Source of the DNA: Myroides sp. 1354
GTDB lineage: Bacteria; Bacteroidota; Bacteroidia; Flavobacteriales; Flavobacteriaceae
DNA length: 36,526 nucleotides
Direction of reading: 5' to 3'
Assembly: GCF_030324495.1 (NCBI RefSeq)
Contig: NZ_JACAGN010000024.1
Location: 1 to 36,526, forward strand
Position numbers and translations under genes: made by a program. Positions 16,226 to 24,661 of this stretch are shown here, one piece after another; positions within the stretch are counted from its first letter, which is position 1; the number at the start of each line of letters is the position of its first letter. Below the pieces are notes generated by a model, which saw only the letters and a list, made by a program, of their open reading frames with translations, was not told the DNA's origin and searched no databases.

Positions 16226-17848
16226 ATGAGAGACCAAGTGCTTGTATACTCCCTAGTATTACTAGCTGTTTTCAGTTTTACACATTGTACCAATAAGCAG
16301 TTAACCACCTCAACCGATATTGATCAGTTGTATGCTGTGCAATATGATACTACCTATAAAGATAGTCTCGCTAAAGCACTCTCTAGTTCAGTTGCCTATG
16401 CTTTAACCTTAACCAATACAGCACACAACAGAAGTGTGATTGACAGCACGTTAAATCAACTACGCTGGACGCTCGACTCTGTGAACTTTCGAAAGCTAGC
16501 CTACAAAAGTATTACCTTTGCTAAGCGTAAAAATGATTTACCTCATTTAGCTAGTACTTATAACAATATAGGCATGTACTATCACGATAGTTATCAATTG
16601 GATAGCACTTTTTATTATTATATTAAAACGGAAAACGTCTATAAAGAACTTCACGATTCTGTAAGGATTGGAGAAACTAAATTTTATCAAGCGCGTTTAT
16701 TGTTTGAAATGGGCTTACATATGGAAAGTGAATCCAAAGTTTCTCAAGCGCTTTCCTTGTTAAATCAATATCCCCTTAATCCCGTTAACTTTGAAGCCAA
16801 TCAACTCCTGGGGTTGTGTTTAATGGAACGAAAAAACTACAAGGAAGCTGAAATATACCTCAAAAGAGCCGTGAATCAGATTTTACTTGACATGACCAAA
16901 CACAAAGTGCTAGACGAGAAGCGAGCTAAAATGGCCATTGGCAATGCTTACGGAAATTTAGCAGAAGTCTGTTACAACCAAAATAAATTTGAAGAAGCAA
17001 AGTCATATGTACTACAAGGGCAAAAATACATCGAAAAAGACACCCCAATTATGCTGGTCTCTTTTTTGAGAAATACCCTAGCCCAATGCAATTATCGCCT
17101 GACAAAAAACAGCGATTACATCAAAGAGGTACGCCAAAGTTTTACTGATGATTCTATTCTCGGAAATAGTTTCCGCATGTATTACAGCGCCATGAATTTA
17201 GCTCATTTATACTTATTGGATCAAAAACCTCAACAAGCCAATTCATGGGCCGAAATAGCCTATACCAACGCGACAAAACACCAAGTGCTTCCTCAACAAG
17301 TAGAAGCTTTGGAATTTTTATTGACCCATGATCAGTATCAAAAGCATCTGCAAGTAAAAGAATTAATTCGATTGAGACAAGCGCTAACAATACAAGAGAA
17401 CCAAACGAGAAATACCTTTGCACGCATTGCTTATGAAACAGAGATAATTGAAAAAGAAAACAACCTCCTCAAAGATCGCATTTACGTCATCATTATCCTT
17501 GGAACAATCTTATTATTTATTCTGATTATCAGCACTTTTCGCTCTCGTTTAAAAATTAAAAATAAAGAACTACTATTAGTAAAAGCCCAGCGAAAAGCCA
17601 ATAAAAGCATCAATGAACTAATTATTGAACGCAGTCTAATTTCCTTGGACATCAAGAAAAAAGAACGCAATCGCATTGCTAAAAATCTACATGATAGTAT
17701 CGTCAATACTCTTTTTGGCATTCGCTTCCACTTACAAATGTTAGAAACACCTCAAACAGCAGCTAAAGATCTCTTGATTCACGAATTGCAAAAACTGGAA
17801 AACACCACGCGAGATATTTCACATACCTTAGTTGATAATAACTTATGA
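16226..17848 (+). pseudogene. TPR sensor histidine kinase, 5' part, interrupted by transposon
   Basis: The 5' fragment encodes 540 residues from ATG 16226. A lipoprotein-type signal (LLAVFSFTHC) is followed by TPR-like repeats (about 90-350), a coiled coil, one membrane helix (about 420-440) and a HisKA_3 dimerisation segment with the phospho-acceptor His in RIAKNLHDSIVN. It ends at a TGA created by the transposon junction (LVDNNL then stop), just before the ATPase domain. That domain is intact in the same frame at 21080-21479. Rejoined at the 8-bp target duplication, the frame reads NNL-FNEHQFEQ and gives about 670 residues. The truncated product would lack ATP binding. Kinases of this type normally signal to a LuxR-type regulator; none is adjacent. 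Confidence 0.9.
17839..17846 (+). repeat. 8-bp target-site duplication, left copy (TAACTTAT)
   Basis: The same 8 bp follow the right terminal repeat at 21080-21087. Eight-bp duplications are usual for IS1595-family insertions, so the insertion was recent enough to leave them intact. Confidence 0.92.
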
Positions 17849-17872
17849 CACTTATATATTTAGATGTACCAA
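17847..17872 (+). repeat. Left terminal inverted repeat of the IS1595-family element
   Basis: GACACTTATATATTT, three differing bases, then TGTACCAA match the right end in inverted orientation at 23 of 26 positions. Confidence 0.92.
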
Positions 17873-17880
17873 CATATTTA

Positions 17881-17918
17881 AACAAAAAATCCACTTCAAA
17901 AGAAGTGGATTTTTTGTT
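17881..17918. terminator. Bidirectional terminator at lipoprotein gene end
   Basis: Seventeen-bp perfect arms (AACAAAAAATCCACTTC and its complement) enclose a 4-A loop, with T-rich ends on both strands. It overlaps the lipoprotein stop codon and would also stop read-through from the truncated kinase gene. Confidence 0.85.
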
Positions 17919-18333
17919 AGTACATTTCTGCCATCATAGAATTAACCTTATTTACTAGTTTAAGCATTCTAGCTAGTTGGTCAGGAGTCATATCAGATTT
18001 AACTCTATCCATTTTCTCACCCAACTCCTCAGCTTTCTCCATAAGTGCAGGTAAATCACCTAAAGCACTCATATCACTATTCTTGACCTTCTTCATGTAA
18101 TCCATGTAGTCATTCATATAGCTTTCATAGCTATCAAGCAAATCATCAATATCTCTTGAACTTACTTTACTGGTTGTTTCTTCTTCATATTCACTAATAT
18201 CATCCGAAGCATCATCAACAATACTTTCTGATTCATATTTAGTTTCATTTTCTTTAGATTCTTTTGAGTTACAACCAACAAATACAAGTGTTGATAATGA
18301 TAATATACCTACGATAATTCCTTTTTTGTTCAT
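17917..18333 (-). CDS. Acidic lipoprotein, transposon passenger (DUF6591-like)
   Basis: A 138-residue protein with a lipoprotein signal (LSLSTLVFVGC, Cys21). An acidic, low-complexity linker (about 25-55) leads to a helical C-terminal domain SSRDIDDLLDSYESYMNDYM... and MTPDQLARMLKLVNKVNSMM. This resembles short Bacteroidota lipoproteins placed in DUF6591, as far as I can judge by eye. The role is unknown. It lies inside the transposon near the left end, and being cargo it could affect the envelope of the new host. Confidence 0.65.
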   Translation of the reverse strand: MNKKGIIVGILSLSTLVFVGCNSKESKENETKYESESIVDDASDDISEYEEETTSKVSSRDIDDLLDSYESYMNDYMDYMKKVKNSDMSALGDLPALMEKAEELGEKMDRVKSDMTPDQLARMLKLVNKVNSMMAEMY

Positions 18334-18428
18334 CTGTTTAAATTTTAAGATTAATTAAATATTAGATTCAACATCATTGAATATGATGCATAACAAAAAG
18401 GTATTAAGGAGGTATCTTTAATCGTATA

Positions 18429-18749
18429 ACATTAAAGAACAACAATTTTCAATCTAAGTATTATTGTACTTGATTTGTTTGTGTAGTTCTTTAATGTAGT
18501 AAGTAATTGTTTTCATTTTTTGTGGTATTTTAGGTTTATAAATAAAAGAAGCGTGGACATTGCAAACACACTAAACCTAGGAATACCACTCCCTAAAAAA
18601 GCAATGAATACAAGCCACGCCATATCGGCATACTCTCATATACATTATTTGCTTTTTTTATTCGAGGTGGTATTTCGGTTTAGCAATAATGCAATTAAGC
18701 ACGTTTATTCTTTCGTAAAAAGCAAAGATAGAAATTATAAATAACAAAA
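18429..18749 (+). other. Structured noncoding stretch inside the transposon
   Basis: Several inverted repeats are stacked here: ACATTAAAGAAC (18429) with GTTCTTTAATGT (18486); GTGGTATTTTAGGTTTA (18522) with AAACCTAGGAATACCAC (18573), and a third related copy GTGGTATTTCGGTTTAG (18667); GCGTGG (18551) and CATTGC (18558) with GCAATG (18601) and CCACGC (18615). A strong terminator follows at 18750. The only open frame begins at TTG and crosses these repeats, so it is probably not a gene. A structured RNA or the relic of a smaller element are the options. Confidence 0.45.
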
Positions 18750-18788
18750 AACAGCCTAGATTCAAAAATAATCTAGGCTGTTTATTTG
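18750..18788 (+). terminator. Intrinsic terminator after the structured region
   Basis: AACAGCCTAGATT pairs exactly with AATCTAGGCTGTT across a 7-nt loop, followed by TATTT. It implies a plus-strand transcript ending here, although no convincing protein gene lies upstream. Confidence 0.75.
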
Positions 18789-18814
18789 GATTTTTAGTTG
18801 TTAAAATAAAAAAG

Positions 18815-18822
18815 TATATTTG
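18815..18822 (+). promoter_or_regulatory. Flavobacterial -7 box upstream of passenger gene
   Basis: TATATTTG matches TAnnTTTG, 18 bp before ATG 18841. A TTG at 18798 is nearer than the usual -33 spacing, so only the -7 element is firm. Confidence 0.5.
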
Positions 18823-18840
18823 TGTTAAATTTTAAAAATT

Positions 18841-19164
18841 ATGATAAAAATCGAAACTTCCTATCAATTAGAAAAAACATACAACCCTATTCTTAATATA
18901 AGATATGAAAGTGATATTTATCTTGAATTTATTATTATAAACACATCAAATAGCGACCATATTATACATGAAATTAGTATGAAAACTTATTTTGGGTTTA
19001 TACCAATAAAGAAAAGAAAACTAAATATTAAAGCATTTAAATTGAAAGGAAAAAGTAAAGTTTCTTTTTATACATATATACCAAAAACAATGAAACATAA
19101 AATTGTAGTTAATAACTTATATTTTTCTGATAAATTTCGGAAAAAACAGTTTTTACCTTTCTAG
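18841..19164 (+). CDS. Uncharacterized transposon passenger protein
   Basis: A 107-residue basic protein starting at ATG 18841, with a -7 box just upstream and a terminator downstream at 19287-19342. Alternating hydrophobic strands (IYLEFIIINTS, KVSFYTYIPK, KIVVNNLYF) suggest a small beta-sandwich. It has no signal peptide, and the family is not recognised. Dedicated promoter and terminator signals argue that it is expressed as cargo. Confidence 0.5.
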   Translation: MIKIETSYQLEKTYNPILNIRYESDIYLEFIIINTSNSDHIIHEISMKTYFGFIPIKKRKLNIKAFKLKGKSKVSFYTYIPKTMKHKIVVNNLYFSDKFRKKQFLPF

Positions 19165-19286
19165 AAGGAATATCTGATGTTTTACAAGATAATATAGTTT
19201 TGTACCCTATTATTTCTACTTTTACTTTATTATAATATTTGGTATTATTAATACCAAAAAAATTCTTTATTTTTTCAAACATAACT

Positions 19287-19342
19287 AAGTGATTTAATTG
19301 TTTATACTTAATGTATGTATGAATTAAATTAAATCACTTTTT
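19287..19342 (+). terminator. Intrinsic terminator downstream of passenger gene
   Basis: AAGTGATTTAATT pairs with AATTAAATCACTT, followed by TTT. It is about 120 bp after the passenger stop codon, upstream of the convergent transposase gene. Confidence 0.65.
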
Positions 19343-19470
19343 GTCTTAATACCAAGTATTTTTCACTGAACATAATAGTAATTCATCGAATATATCAACT
19401 TTCTTTCTTATATTGAATTTAAAGCAAAATTAACTAAGATAGTTTTAAATAATATAAATCAATATTATTT

Positions 19471-20415
19471 TTAAAACTTATCTATAAGTTCTTTATATTC
19501 AAGTTTATCATCCGCTGATATTAGGGCAAGGTTGAATCGTTCACCATCAGTTAATTTTCTTGTATTGAATCTGAAGGTAAATTCATTACAATATTTTGAT
19601 AGGTGTTTTGGACTTGTTATGTGGTATATACCAATAATACCTCTTTTTAGTTGACTCCAAAAGCCTTCTATACTATTTGTATGGAATTGATCTTTAACAT
19701 ATATTCCTTTATTATGTTCAATTATTTTATGGATATATTCTTTAGAAAGTCCTTTATAACCTTTCCATCCATCAGATACAATAATAGAACCTTTAACTAC
19801 TAAGTCATCTATAATACCTTTTAAAGTTTTACCTTTAGTATCAGGAATAACCTTAGTGTATACATATCCATTAGAAATTAATCCAAATACAGGTATTTTA
19901 GATTTTAAACTTCTACCTTGAGTATTATCAATTTTCTTGTTTTTACTTCTATTTTTATTTTTACCTCCAATATAAGTTTCGTCAACTTGAGTAATACCTT
20001 CAAATACAACTTCTGATTTATCTCTAAAATTATGACGTATTCTACTTAGCATAAACCAAGCAGTCTTTTGAGTTACATTAATATCTTTTGATAATTGTAC
20101 GCTACTAATACCTTTTTTATGTGAAGCAAATAGATATATAGCTAGAAACCATTTTTTCAATTTAATATGCGAACCTTCAAACATAGTACCTATAGTTACA
20201 GTAAATCTATTTCTACAATGTTTGCATTTATACATTCCATTAAATATACCTTTAGCTCTTAATCTATAATGATTTTCTGATACACTTCCACAATGTGGAC
20301 AAATAGGTTCATTATTCCATCTTAAGTTTTCTAAATATTCTCTACAATCATTTTCGGTTTGCAAAGTTTCCATCAAATTAATTAATGATTTAAATATTAT
20401 AGTATTTGAATTCAT
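19471..20415 (-). CDS. IS1595-family (ISXO2-like) transposase
   Basis: A 314-residue DDE transposase. An N-terminal zinc ribbon (CPHC at 39-42, CKHC at 64-67) and a helix-turn-helix (about 100-125) precede the catalytic domain, with Asp145 in QVDETYIGGK, Asp215 in IIVSDGWKGY and the third region HTNSIEGFWSQLKRGI (about 245-260). This is the ISXO2-like layout of the IS1595 family. The length is normal and the frame intact, so the element may still move. It recognises the 26-bp ends at 17847 and 21079 and makes 8-bp duplications. Confidence 0.95.
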   Translation of the reverse strand: MNSNTIIFKSLINLMETLQTENDCREYLENLRWNNEPICPHCGSVSENHYRLRAKGIFNGMYKCKHCRNRFTVTIGTMFEGSHIKLKKWFLAIYLFASHKKGISSVQLSKDINVTQKTAWFMLSRIRHNFRDKSEVVFEGITQVDETYIGGKNKNRSKNKKIDNTQGRSLKSKIPVFGLISNGYVYTKVIPDTKGKTLKGIIDDLVVKGSIIVSDGWKGYKGLSKEYIHKIIEHNKGIYVKDQFHTNSIEGFWSQLKRGIIGIYHITSPKHLSKYCNEFTFRFNTRKLTDGERFNLALISADDKLEYKELIDKF

Positions 20416-20548
20416 TTTTTTATTTAATTTAATACTTTTTAACGAAAGTAAAAAACATTATTTGATTAATTTTTATTAAAAGTATAAATAATTTAAAGTG
20501 CTTATATGTTTTGTTGTTAGATTATAATTATAAGAAATTCAAAACATT

Positions 20549-21001
20549 ATGAATAAAATAAAAAGATACTTTGCATTAACAAAAATTGCTTTATATAAGT
20601 TTTTAGGTAAATTTATACCTTACTTTAAAAACAAAACTATGTATCATATGAAAAAAGAAGAAATTCTTGAAAGTGTTAAATTAAAATTGGAAGATATATT
20701 AAATAGATATGATAATAAACTTAGATTATCACAAAGTTATCAGATTTCAATAGGTGAGAAAGAAAAAGATGAAAATGGATATAGTTTATTATCAAGATTT
20801 TCTGCATCTTATAAAATTATACAATTTGATTTTAATATGGTATTGAGTTATATTGATTCAAAAAAAATAGAATTTACATTAGATAATGTTCCTTTACTTT
20901 CAAATAATGAACATATAACTACATTAAAAAATATTTTTGGTTCAGAAGAAATAAATAAAGAACTTAATGAATATTTCAAAAATATTAGAACTACTATCTA
21001 A
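20549..21001 (+). CDS. Uncharacterized transposon passenger protein
   Basis: A 150-residue Lys-rich protein from ATG 20549, divergent from the transposase. The first 30 residues are basic and aromatic, without a clear signal peptide. The rest alternates helix (MKKEEILESVKLKLEDILNR) and strands (YQISIGEKEKDENGYSLLSR). The family is not recognised. A two-way terminator begins 2 nt after the stop, and the right end of the element lies 78 bp on. It is probably cargo or an accessory to transposition. Confidence 0.5.
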   Translation: MNKIKRYFALTKIALYKFLGKFIPYFKNKTMYHMKKEEILESVKLKLEDILNRYDNKLRLSQSYQISIGEKEKDENGYSLLSRFSASYKIIQFDFNMVLSYIDSKKIEFTLDNVPLLSNNEHITTLKNIFGSEEINKELNEYFKNIRTTI

Positions 21002-21002
21002 C

Positions 21003-21038
21003 AAAAATGACTCGAATTTTAAAATTCAAGTCATTTTT
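21003..21038. terminator. Two-way terminator near the right end of the transposon
   Basis: AAAAATGACTCGAATTTT faces AAAATTCAAGTCATTTTT with one mismatch and no loop spacer; T runs lie at both ends. Confidence 0.7.
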
Positions 21039-21053
21039 AGTTATTACCTACCA

Positions 21054-21079
21054 TTGGTACAATGAAATATATAAGTGTC
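21054..21079 (-). repeat. Right terminal inverted repeat of the IS1595-family element
   Basis: Read on the minus strand it starts GACACTTATATATTT and ends TGTACCAA, matching the left end at 23 of 26 positions. Confidence 0.92.
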
Positions 21080-21087
21080 TAACTTAT
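21080..21087 (+). repeat. 8-bp target-site duplication, right copy (TAACTTAT)
   Basis: Identical to 17839-17846 and immediately outside the right terminal repeat. Confidence 0.92.
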
Positions 21088-21479
21088 TTAACGAGCATCA
21101 ATTTGAACAAGTGGTCACAGATTTAGTTTCTTTTCAAGTCAATGCTTGGAAAACGCGTTTCTCTGTTGAGTTTGATCAACAAATTAACTTTGAAAAACTC
21201 GATGCCAACACAAAAATCAATCTTTTTTACATATTACAAGAAGGAATACAAAACGTCAACAAATATTCTAAAGCTACCCTTTGTACCATCGTCTTTCACT
21301 ATACGTCTTCCTCTTTTAAACTCATTATCTGCGACAATGGCATTGGCTTCGAAAAAACAGATGGAAAAGGGATGGGAATTTCAAATATGAAGGAGCGTTC
21401 TCAACAAATTAATGCGACCTTATCGCTTCATTCCAAACAGGGAGAAGGTACAATATTAACAGTGGTTGTGCCGCTTTAG
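21080..21479 (+). pseudogene. Sensor histidine kinase, 3' part (HATPase_c), separated by transposon
   Basis: About 130 codons continue the kinase interrupted at 17848. The ATP-binding domain has its N-box (LFYILQEGIQNVNKYSKA), G1 box DNGIGF and G2 box GKGMGISNMKERS, then the final strands to VVVPL, as in NarL-partner kinases with HisKA_3. The only start options are a GTG in the transposon end (21075) or internal codons, so a stable product is doubtful. The domain itself shows no decay, in line with a recent insertion. Confidence 0.88.
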
Positions 21480-21487
21480 TACAAAAT

Positions 21488-21527
21488 AAAAAAGCCCAAA
21501 AAGCAAATTACTTTCTGGACTTTTATA
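21488..21527. terminator. Imperfect two-way terminator between convergent genes
   Basis: AAAAAGCCCAAAAAG can pair with CTTTCTGGACTTTT, with mismatches, and is flanked by A and T runs. It would serve the kinase remnant and the DUF2480 gene. Confidence 0.5.
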
Positions 21528-21544
21528 CAACAACGGAAATTAAG

Positions 21545-22042
21545 TTATTTAAAAATTACTTTGGGCATTCCTATTTCTCCATACATCAACACTTTGACTA
21601 AGGGTTTTAATAAATCAGTAGCCAATATATACAAGGTTGGAGGGATTTGAGGTCTTGCTCTCACCACTACTTTTTCTCCTTTAAAAGAGGTCAAATCTGC
21701 TGCTGCTACACCTGATCTCCACAAATCCAATTCTAAAGCAGTTTCATCTTTAAAATCGACACAGCGAGCATACTCGTGTAACTTGTTGGCTAATACCATA
21801 TACACCCAAGAAGGAATGATGGTATCTACACTACAATACAAGGCTACGGCTTTATCTTTATATTGGGAAAAATCAATCTCAGCTAAAGCAGTGCGAAACT
21901 CTTTTTCTTTGATAATCATCTCCATAAACAACAATTGTTTGAGATCAAATCCAACAATTTCAATCTCGGGACGATAATCGATGAGGTCAAAGGCAATAAT
22001 ACCTGACGCTTCTACTTTATTGACAAAAGGTTCTGATGACAT
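21545..22042 (-). CDS. DUF2480 family protein
   Basis: A 165-residue cytoplasmic protein typical of Bacteroidota. Its start FVNKVEASGIIAFDLIDYRP, the segment ALYCSVDTIIPSWVYMVLAN and the ending YGEIGMPKVI match what I know of DUF2480. No catalytic role has been assigned to this family to my knowledge; in other genomes it often lies near iron-sulfur assembly genes. It is divergent from a SufR-like Fe-S regulator (206-bp gap), which fits that link. Confidence 0.85.
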   Translation of the reverse strand: MSSEPFVNKVEASGIIAFDLIDYRPEIEIVGFDLKQLLFMEMIIKEKEFRTALAEIDFSQYKDKAVALYCSVDTIIPSWVYMVLANKLHEYARCVDFKDETALELDLWRSGVAAADLTSFKGEKVVVRARPQIPPTLYILATDLLKPLVKVLMYGEIGMPKVIFK

Positions 22043-22248
22043 AAATTTACTTTCATTTGATTACAAATCTAACGAATAAATATATTTAAACAAGTTTTTA
22101 TTGTTTTATTAAATCAAACTTGTTTAATCGCGTTTTCTTTTAACTTCTAAAAACTAGAATTCAATTCAATTTCAATCGTATATTCCTTAGTGGATATCGA
22201 TGATTTATATTACCTTGGCTCCCAAATAAAACAACTTTATTTTGTCAA

Positions 22249-22890
22249 ATGAAAAAACTTCTTGTTGATCAAATCTTGAAATTCACCAAGGTGAATACAG
22301 AAATAACAGCTGCTATGTTAGCAGCAGAATTGCAGCAAACCAAAGAAGGTGCGAGATTGAATCTCTTGAAATTAGTAGAAGAAGAATTGATTGTTAGCTT
22401 TGGTAAAAGTGAAGGAGTTGGTCGACCGATTACGTATTATAAATTAACGGATAAAGGTTTAAGTCGACTTCCCGATGCTCATGCGGAAGTAACCGTTGAA
22501 TTACTGCATGCTGTTAAAACCTTATTGGGCGATAATGCCTTAGATTTACTGATTAGCGAACGAGAGAAAAAAGTGTATGCTCGCTATGAGAAGCACTTAG
22601 AAAAGGCGATTAGTTTAGAACAAAAATTAGATTTACTTACTCAGATTCGCTCTGAAGAGGGATATATGGCACATTGGGAGCATCAGAATGGGGTTTACTT
22701 CCTCATTGAAAACCATTGTCCTATTTGTGCCGCAGCCACAGTTTGTCAAGGTTTTTGTCGAACTGAATTGGCGAATTTTAAGGCATTATTAGGTCAAGAG
22801 CACACCGTAGAGCGAATTTCTCATCTGCTGACAGAAGGACAACGATGTGTGTATAAAATAACGCTTACTACATCAGGAGATATCCAATAA
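22249..22890 (+). CDS. SufR-like helix-turn-helix regulator with Cys cluster
   Basis: A 213-residue DeoR/ArsR-type winged-helix regulator. The N-terminal HTH is MLAAELQQTKEGARLNLLKL (about 23-42), followed by the wing GRPITYYKLTDKG. The C-terminal domain contains NHCPICAAATVCQGFCRTEL (about 156-175), with four Cys in CxxC-x6-CxxxC spacing, recalling the iron-sulfur ligand region of SufR. By analogy it would sense Fe-S status and control suf-type genes, and probably the divergent DUF2480 gene. Cluster binding is inferred from the motif. Confidence 0.75.
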   Translation: MKKLLVDQILKFTKVNTEITAAMLAAELQQTKEGARLNLLKLVEEELIVSFGKSEGVGRPITYYKLTDKGLSRLPDAHAEVTVELLHAVKTLLGDNALDLLISEREKKVYARYEKHLEKAISLEQKLDLLTQIRSEEGYMAHWEHQNGVYFLIENHCPICAAATVCQGFCRTELANFKALLGQEHTVERISHLLTEGQRCVYKITLTTSGDIQ

Positions 22891-22936
22891 AAAAAACATA
22901 AATACAAGCTACATTGTCTTTTATGGTTTTCTATTT

Positions 22937-24661
22937 TTATGCAAGTACACTACCATTTTGTACCGTTAAAATAAATTCACTACCTACGCCATATTCACTA
23001 TTTACTTTAATAGTACCCTGTTGGGCTTCAATAAATTCTTTACTAATGGAAAGTCCTAAGCCTGTTCCTTCTCTATGGGTTCCTGGCACCCTAAAATAAC
23101 GATCAAATACGCGATTTAAATATTCAGGCGGAATCCCTATCCCCTCATCTTTGACTTTGAGGGTCGTACAATCAACTTCTTGATTCACACTAACTTCAAT
23201 AACGGAAGATTCATGTGAGTAGTTAATTGCATTGGCAATTAAATTAGTCAATACCCACGTGGTTTTTTCTATATCCACTTTGATTGGCTGCATTGTTTCA
23301 GGCAATTTAAGTGCGATTTGAATCTGTTTTTGTTCTGCTTGCATGTGATTGGCTTCAACTGCATAGTGTACAATTTGCTGAACCTCACAAGGTTTCATAT
23401 TCATTGTAATTTTTCCACTTTCAATTTGGGTTAGATTCAATAACTCTGAGGTTATTTTTAGCAAACGCCCTACATCATCCTGAATACTATCCACCAAAAT
23501 ACGCTGTTCTTCATTCAAGGATCCGATTCGGTCATTTTCCAACAATTGCAAACTCATTTTCATAGCAGAAATTGGCGTTTTAAACTCATGAGAAACTGTA
23601 GCAATAAACCGCGTTTTAGCGGCATCCAATTCCTTAAATTCCGTGATGTTTTTCAGTATAATCACATGACCTACTAGCTCTTTATCCGTTTCTCCTGTTG
23701 GGGTGATTTCAATGTGTAAGAACTGCTGGTCAAAGTAATTTTCCCTATCGTTGTGCATAATTGTAAAGGGTTCTTTCTCTGCCTGAGGCACTGTAATTTC
23801 CTTTAATAACATACGCATCAAATCATTGTAAATCGCAATATCTTTGCTACTTTTCCCTACCATTTCTTCTTCTGAAAGCCCGAGTACTTTACAAGCTTCT
23901 TCATTGACAAAAATGACTTGCATATTTTCATCCAACCCAATAACCACATCTGACATACTGTTGATTAGCGCTTCAATTCTCTTTTTCTGACGCATGAGTT
24001 TTGCCAGGTGACTGTTGTTGTATTCTTCGAGTTTTTGAGCCATCGTATTGAATGACTGTGCCAACTCGCCAAATTCATCGTGTTTATCCAAAAAAACGCG
24101 TTCTTTGTAGTTACTACTGGCAATTTGCTTGATACTTGCTGTCAACTTCTGAATGGGATCTGCAATATTGGAGGGTAAATTAATTAGCAATCCCAAGGCA
24201 ATGACAAAACAGGCAACACCAGCAATCGCAATCCAAATAGTGGCTTGGACAGCTGTTTTATTGGCCAATTCACTTTTGAGCTCAATGGCCTGCATATTCA
24301 TCTCCATCACTTCAATCAGCCATTCTCGAATTTGCAAGAGATCCTCGGTACGTTGTCCGTTCTTTTTGTAGGATTCAAAATAGTTGCGCAACGTTGCATT
24401 CATTTCTTTCTCTCCCACTTCTGTTGCATTACCTTCTTGATTTCTCAGCTGTTCTTCAAACTGAACCAAACGACGATCTCCCTGCTGATCTAAAGCACGT
24501 AACATACTCTTCGCGTACAAGAGGGAATTGTAGTTATCGTGTAAAATATTGCGGGTATCTAGCTTTAAAAAGTGAATATACACTGCTCCTATTCCTCCTA
24601 AGAATACAATCAGAGTAAACAATAAGCCCAATCCTAACGTCAGTTTTGTTTTGATTCTCAT
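22937..24661 (-). CDS. Sensor histidine kinase of the Kdp locus (HAMP-PAS-HisKA-HATPase)
   Basis: A 574-residue membrane kinase: TM1 (about 9-31), a periplasmic helical sensor (about 32-138), TM2 (about 140-163), HAMP (about 165-215), PAS (about 228-340), HisKA with His in ATVSHEFKTPISAM (about 357) and HATPase_c with NLIANAINYS, DEGIGIPPEYLNRVF and GTGLGLSISKEF. It overlaps the KdpD stop codon by 4 nt (ATGA), so the two are translationally coupled. It supplies the catalytic part missing from the short KdpD. The likely partner is the NtrC-type regulator at 31770-33119, on the same strand upstream of the operon. Confidence 0.9.
   Translation of the reverse strand: MRIKTKLTLGLGLLFTLIVFLGGIGAVYIHFLKLDTRNILHDNYNSLLYAKSMLRALDQQGDRRLVQFEEQLRNQEGNATEVGEKEMNATLRNYFESYKKNGQRTEDLLQIREWLIEVMEMNMQAIELKSELANKTAVQATIWIAIAGVACFVIALGLLINLPSNIADPIQKLTASIKQIASSNYKERVFLDKHDEFGELAQSFNTMAQKLEEYNNSHLAKLMRQKKRIEALINSMSDVVIGLDENMQVIFVNEEACKVLGLSEEEMVGKSSKDIAIYNDLMRMLLKEITVPQAEKEPFTIMHNDRENYFDQQFLHIEITPTGETDKELVGHVIILKNITEFKELDAAKTRFIATVSHEFKTPISAMKMSLQLLENDRIGSLNEEQRILVDSIQDDVGRLLKITSELLNLTQIESGKITMNMKPCEVQQIVHYAVEANHMQAEQKQIQIALKLPETMQPIKVDIEKTTWVLTNLIANAINYSHESSVIEVSVNQEVDCTTLKVKDEGIGIPPEYLNRVFDRYFRVPGTHREGTGLGLSISKEFIEAQQGTIKVNSEYGVGSEFILTVQNGSVLA

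Larger units (their letters stand above)
17847..21079. mobile_element. IS1595-family transposon with passenger genes (3233 bp)
   Basis: The boundaries are set by terminal inverted repeats beginning GACACTTATATATTT and by a perfect TAACTTAT duplication on either side. Inside are an ISXO2/IS1595-type transposase (minus, 19471-20415), a lipoprotein gene, two unknown genes and a 350-bp structured noncoding region; several units have their own terminators. At 3.2 kb it is much longer than a plain IS of this family, so it is a cargo-bearing form. The base composition is clearly more AT-rich than the kinase gene it interrupts, suggesting recent arrival from another host. Confidence 0.92.

Noticed and set aside
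16014..16229. Open frame of 71 codons between rlmF and the TPR kinase
   Set aside because: It overlaps the start of rlmF and the promoter region and shows no protein-like pattern.
18520..18744. Open frame of 74 codons upstream of a terminator in the transposon
   Set aside because: It begins at TTG and runs through stacked inverted repeats; structure explains the sequence better than coding.
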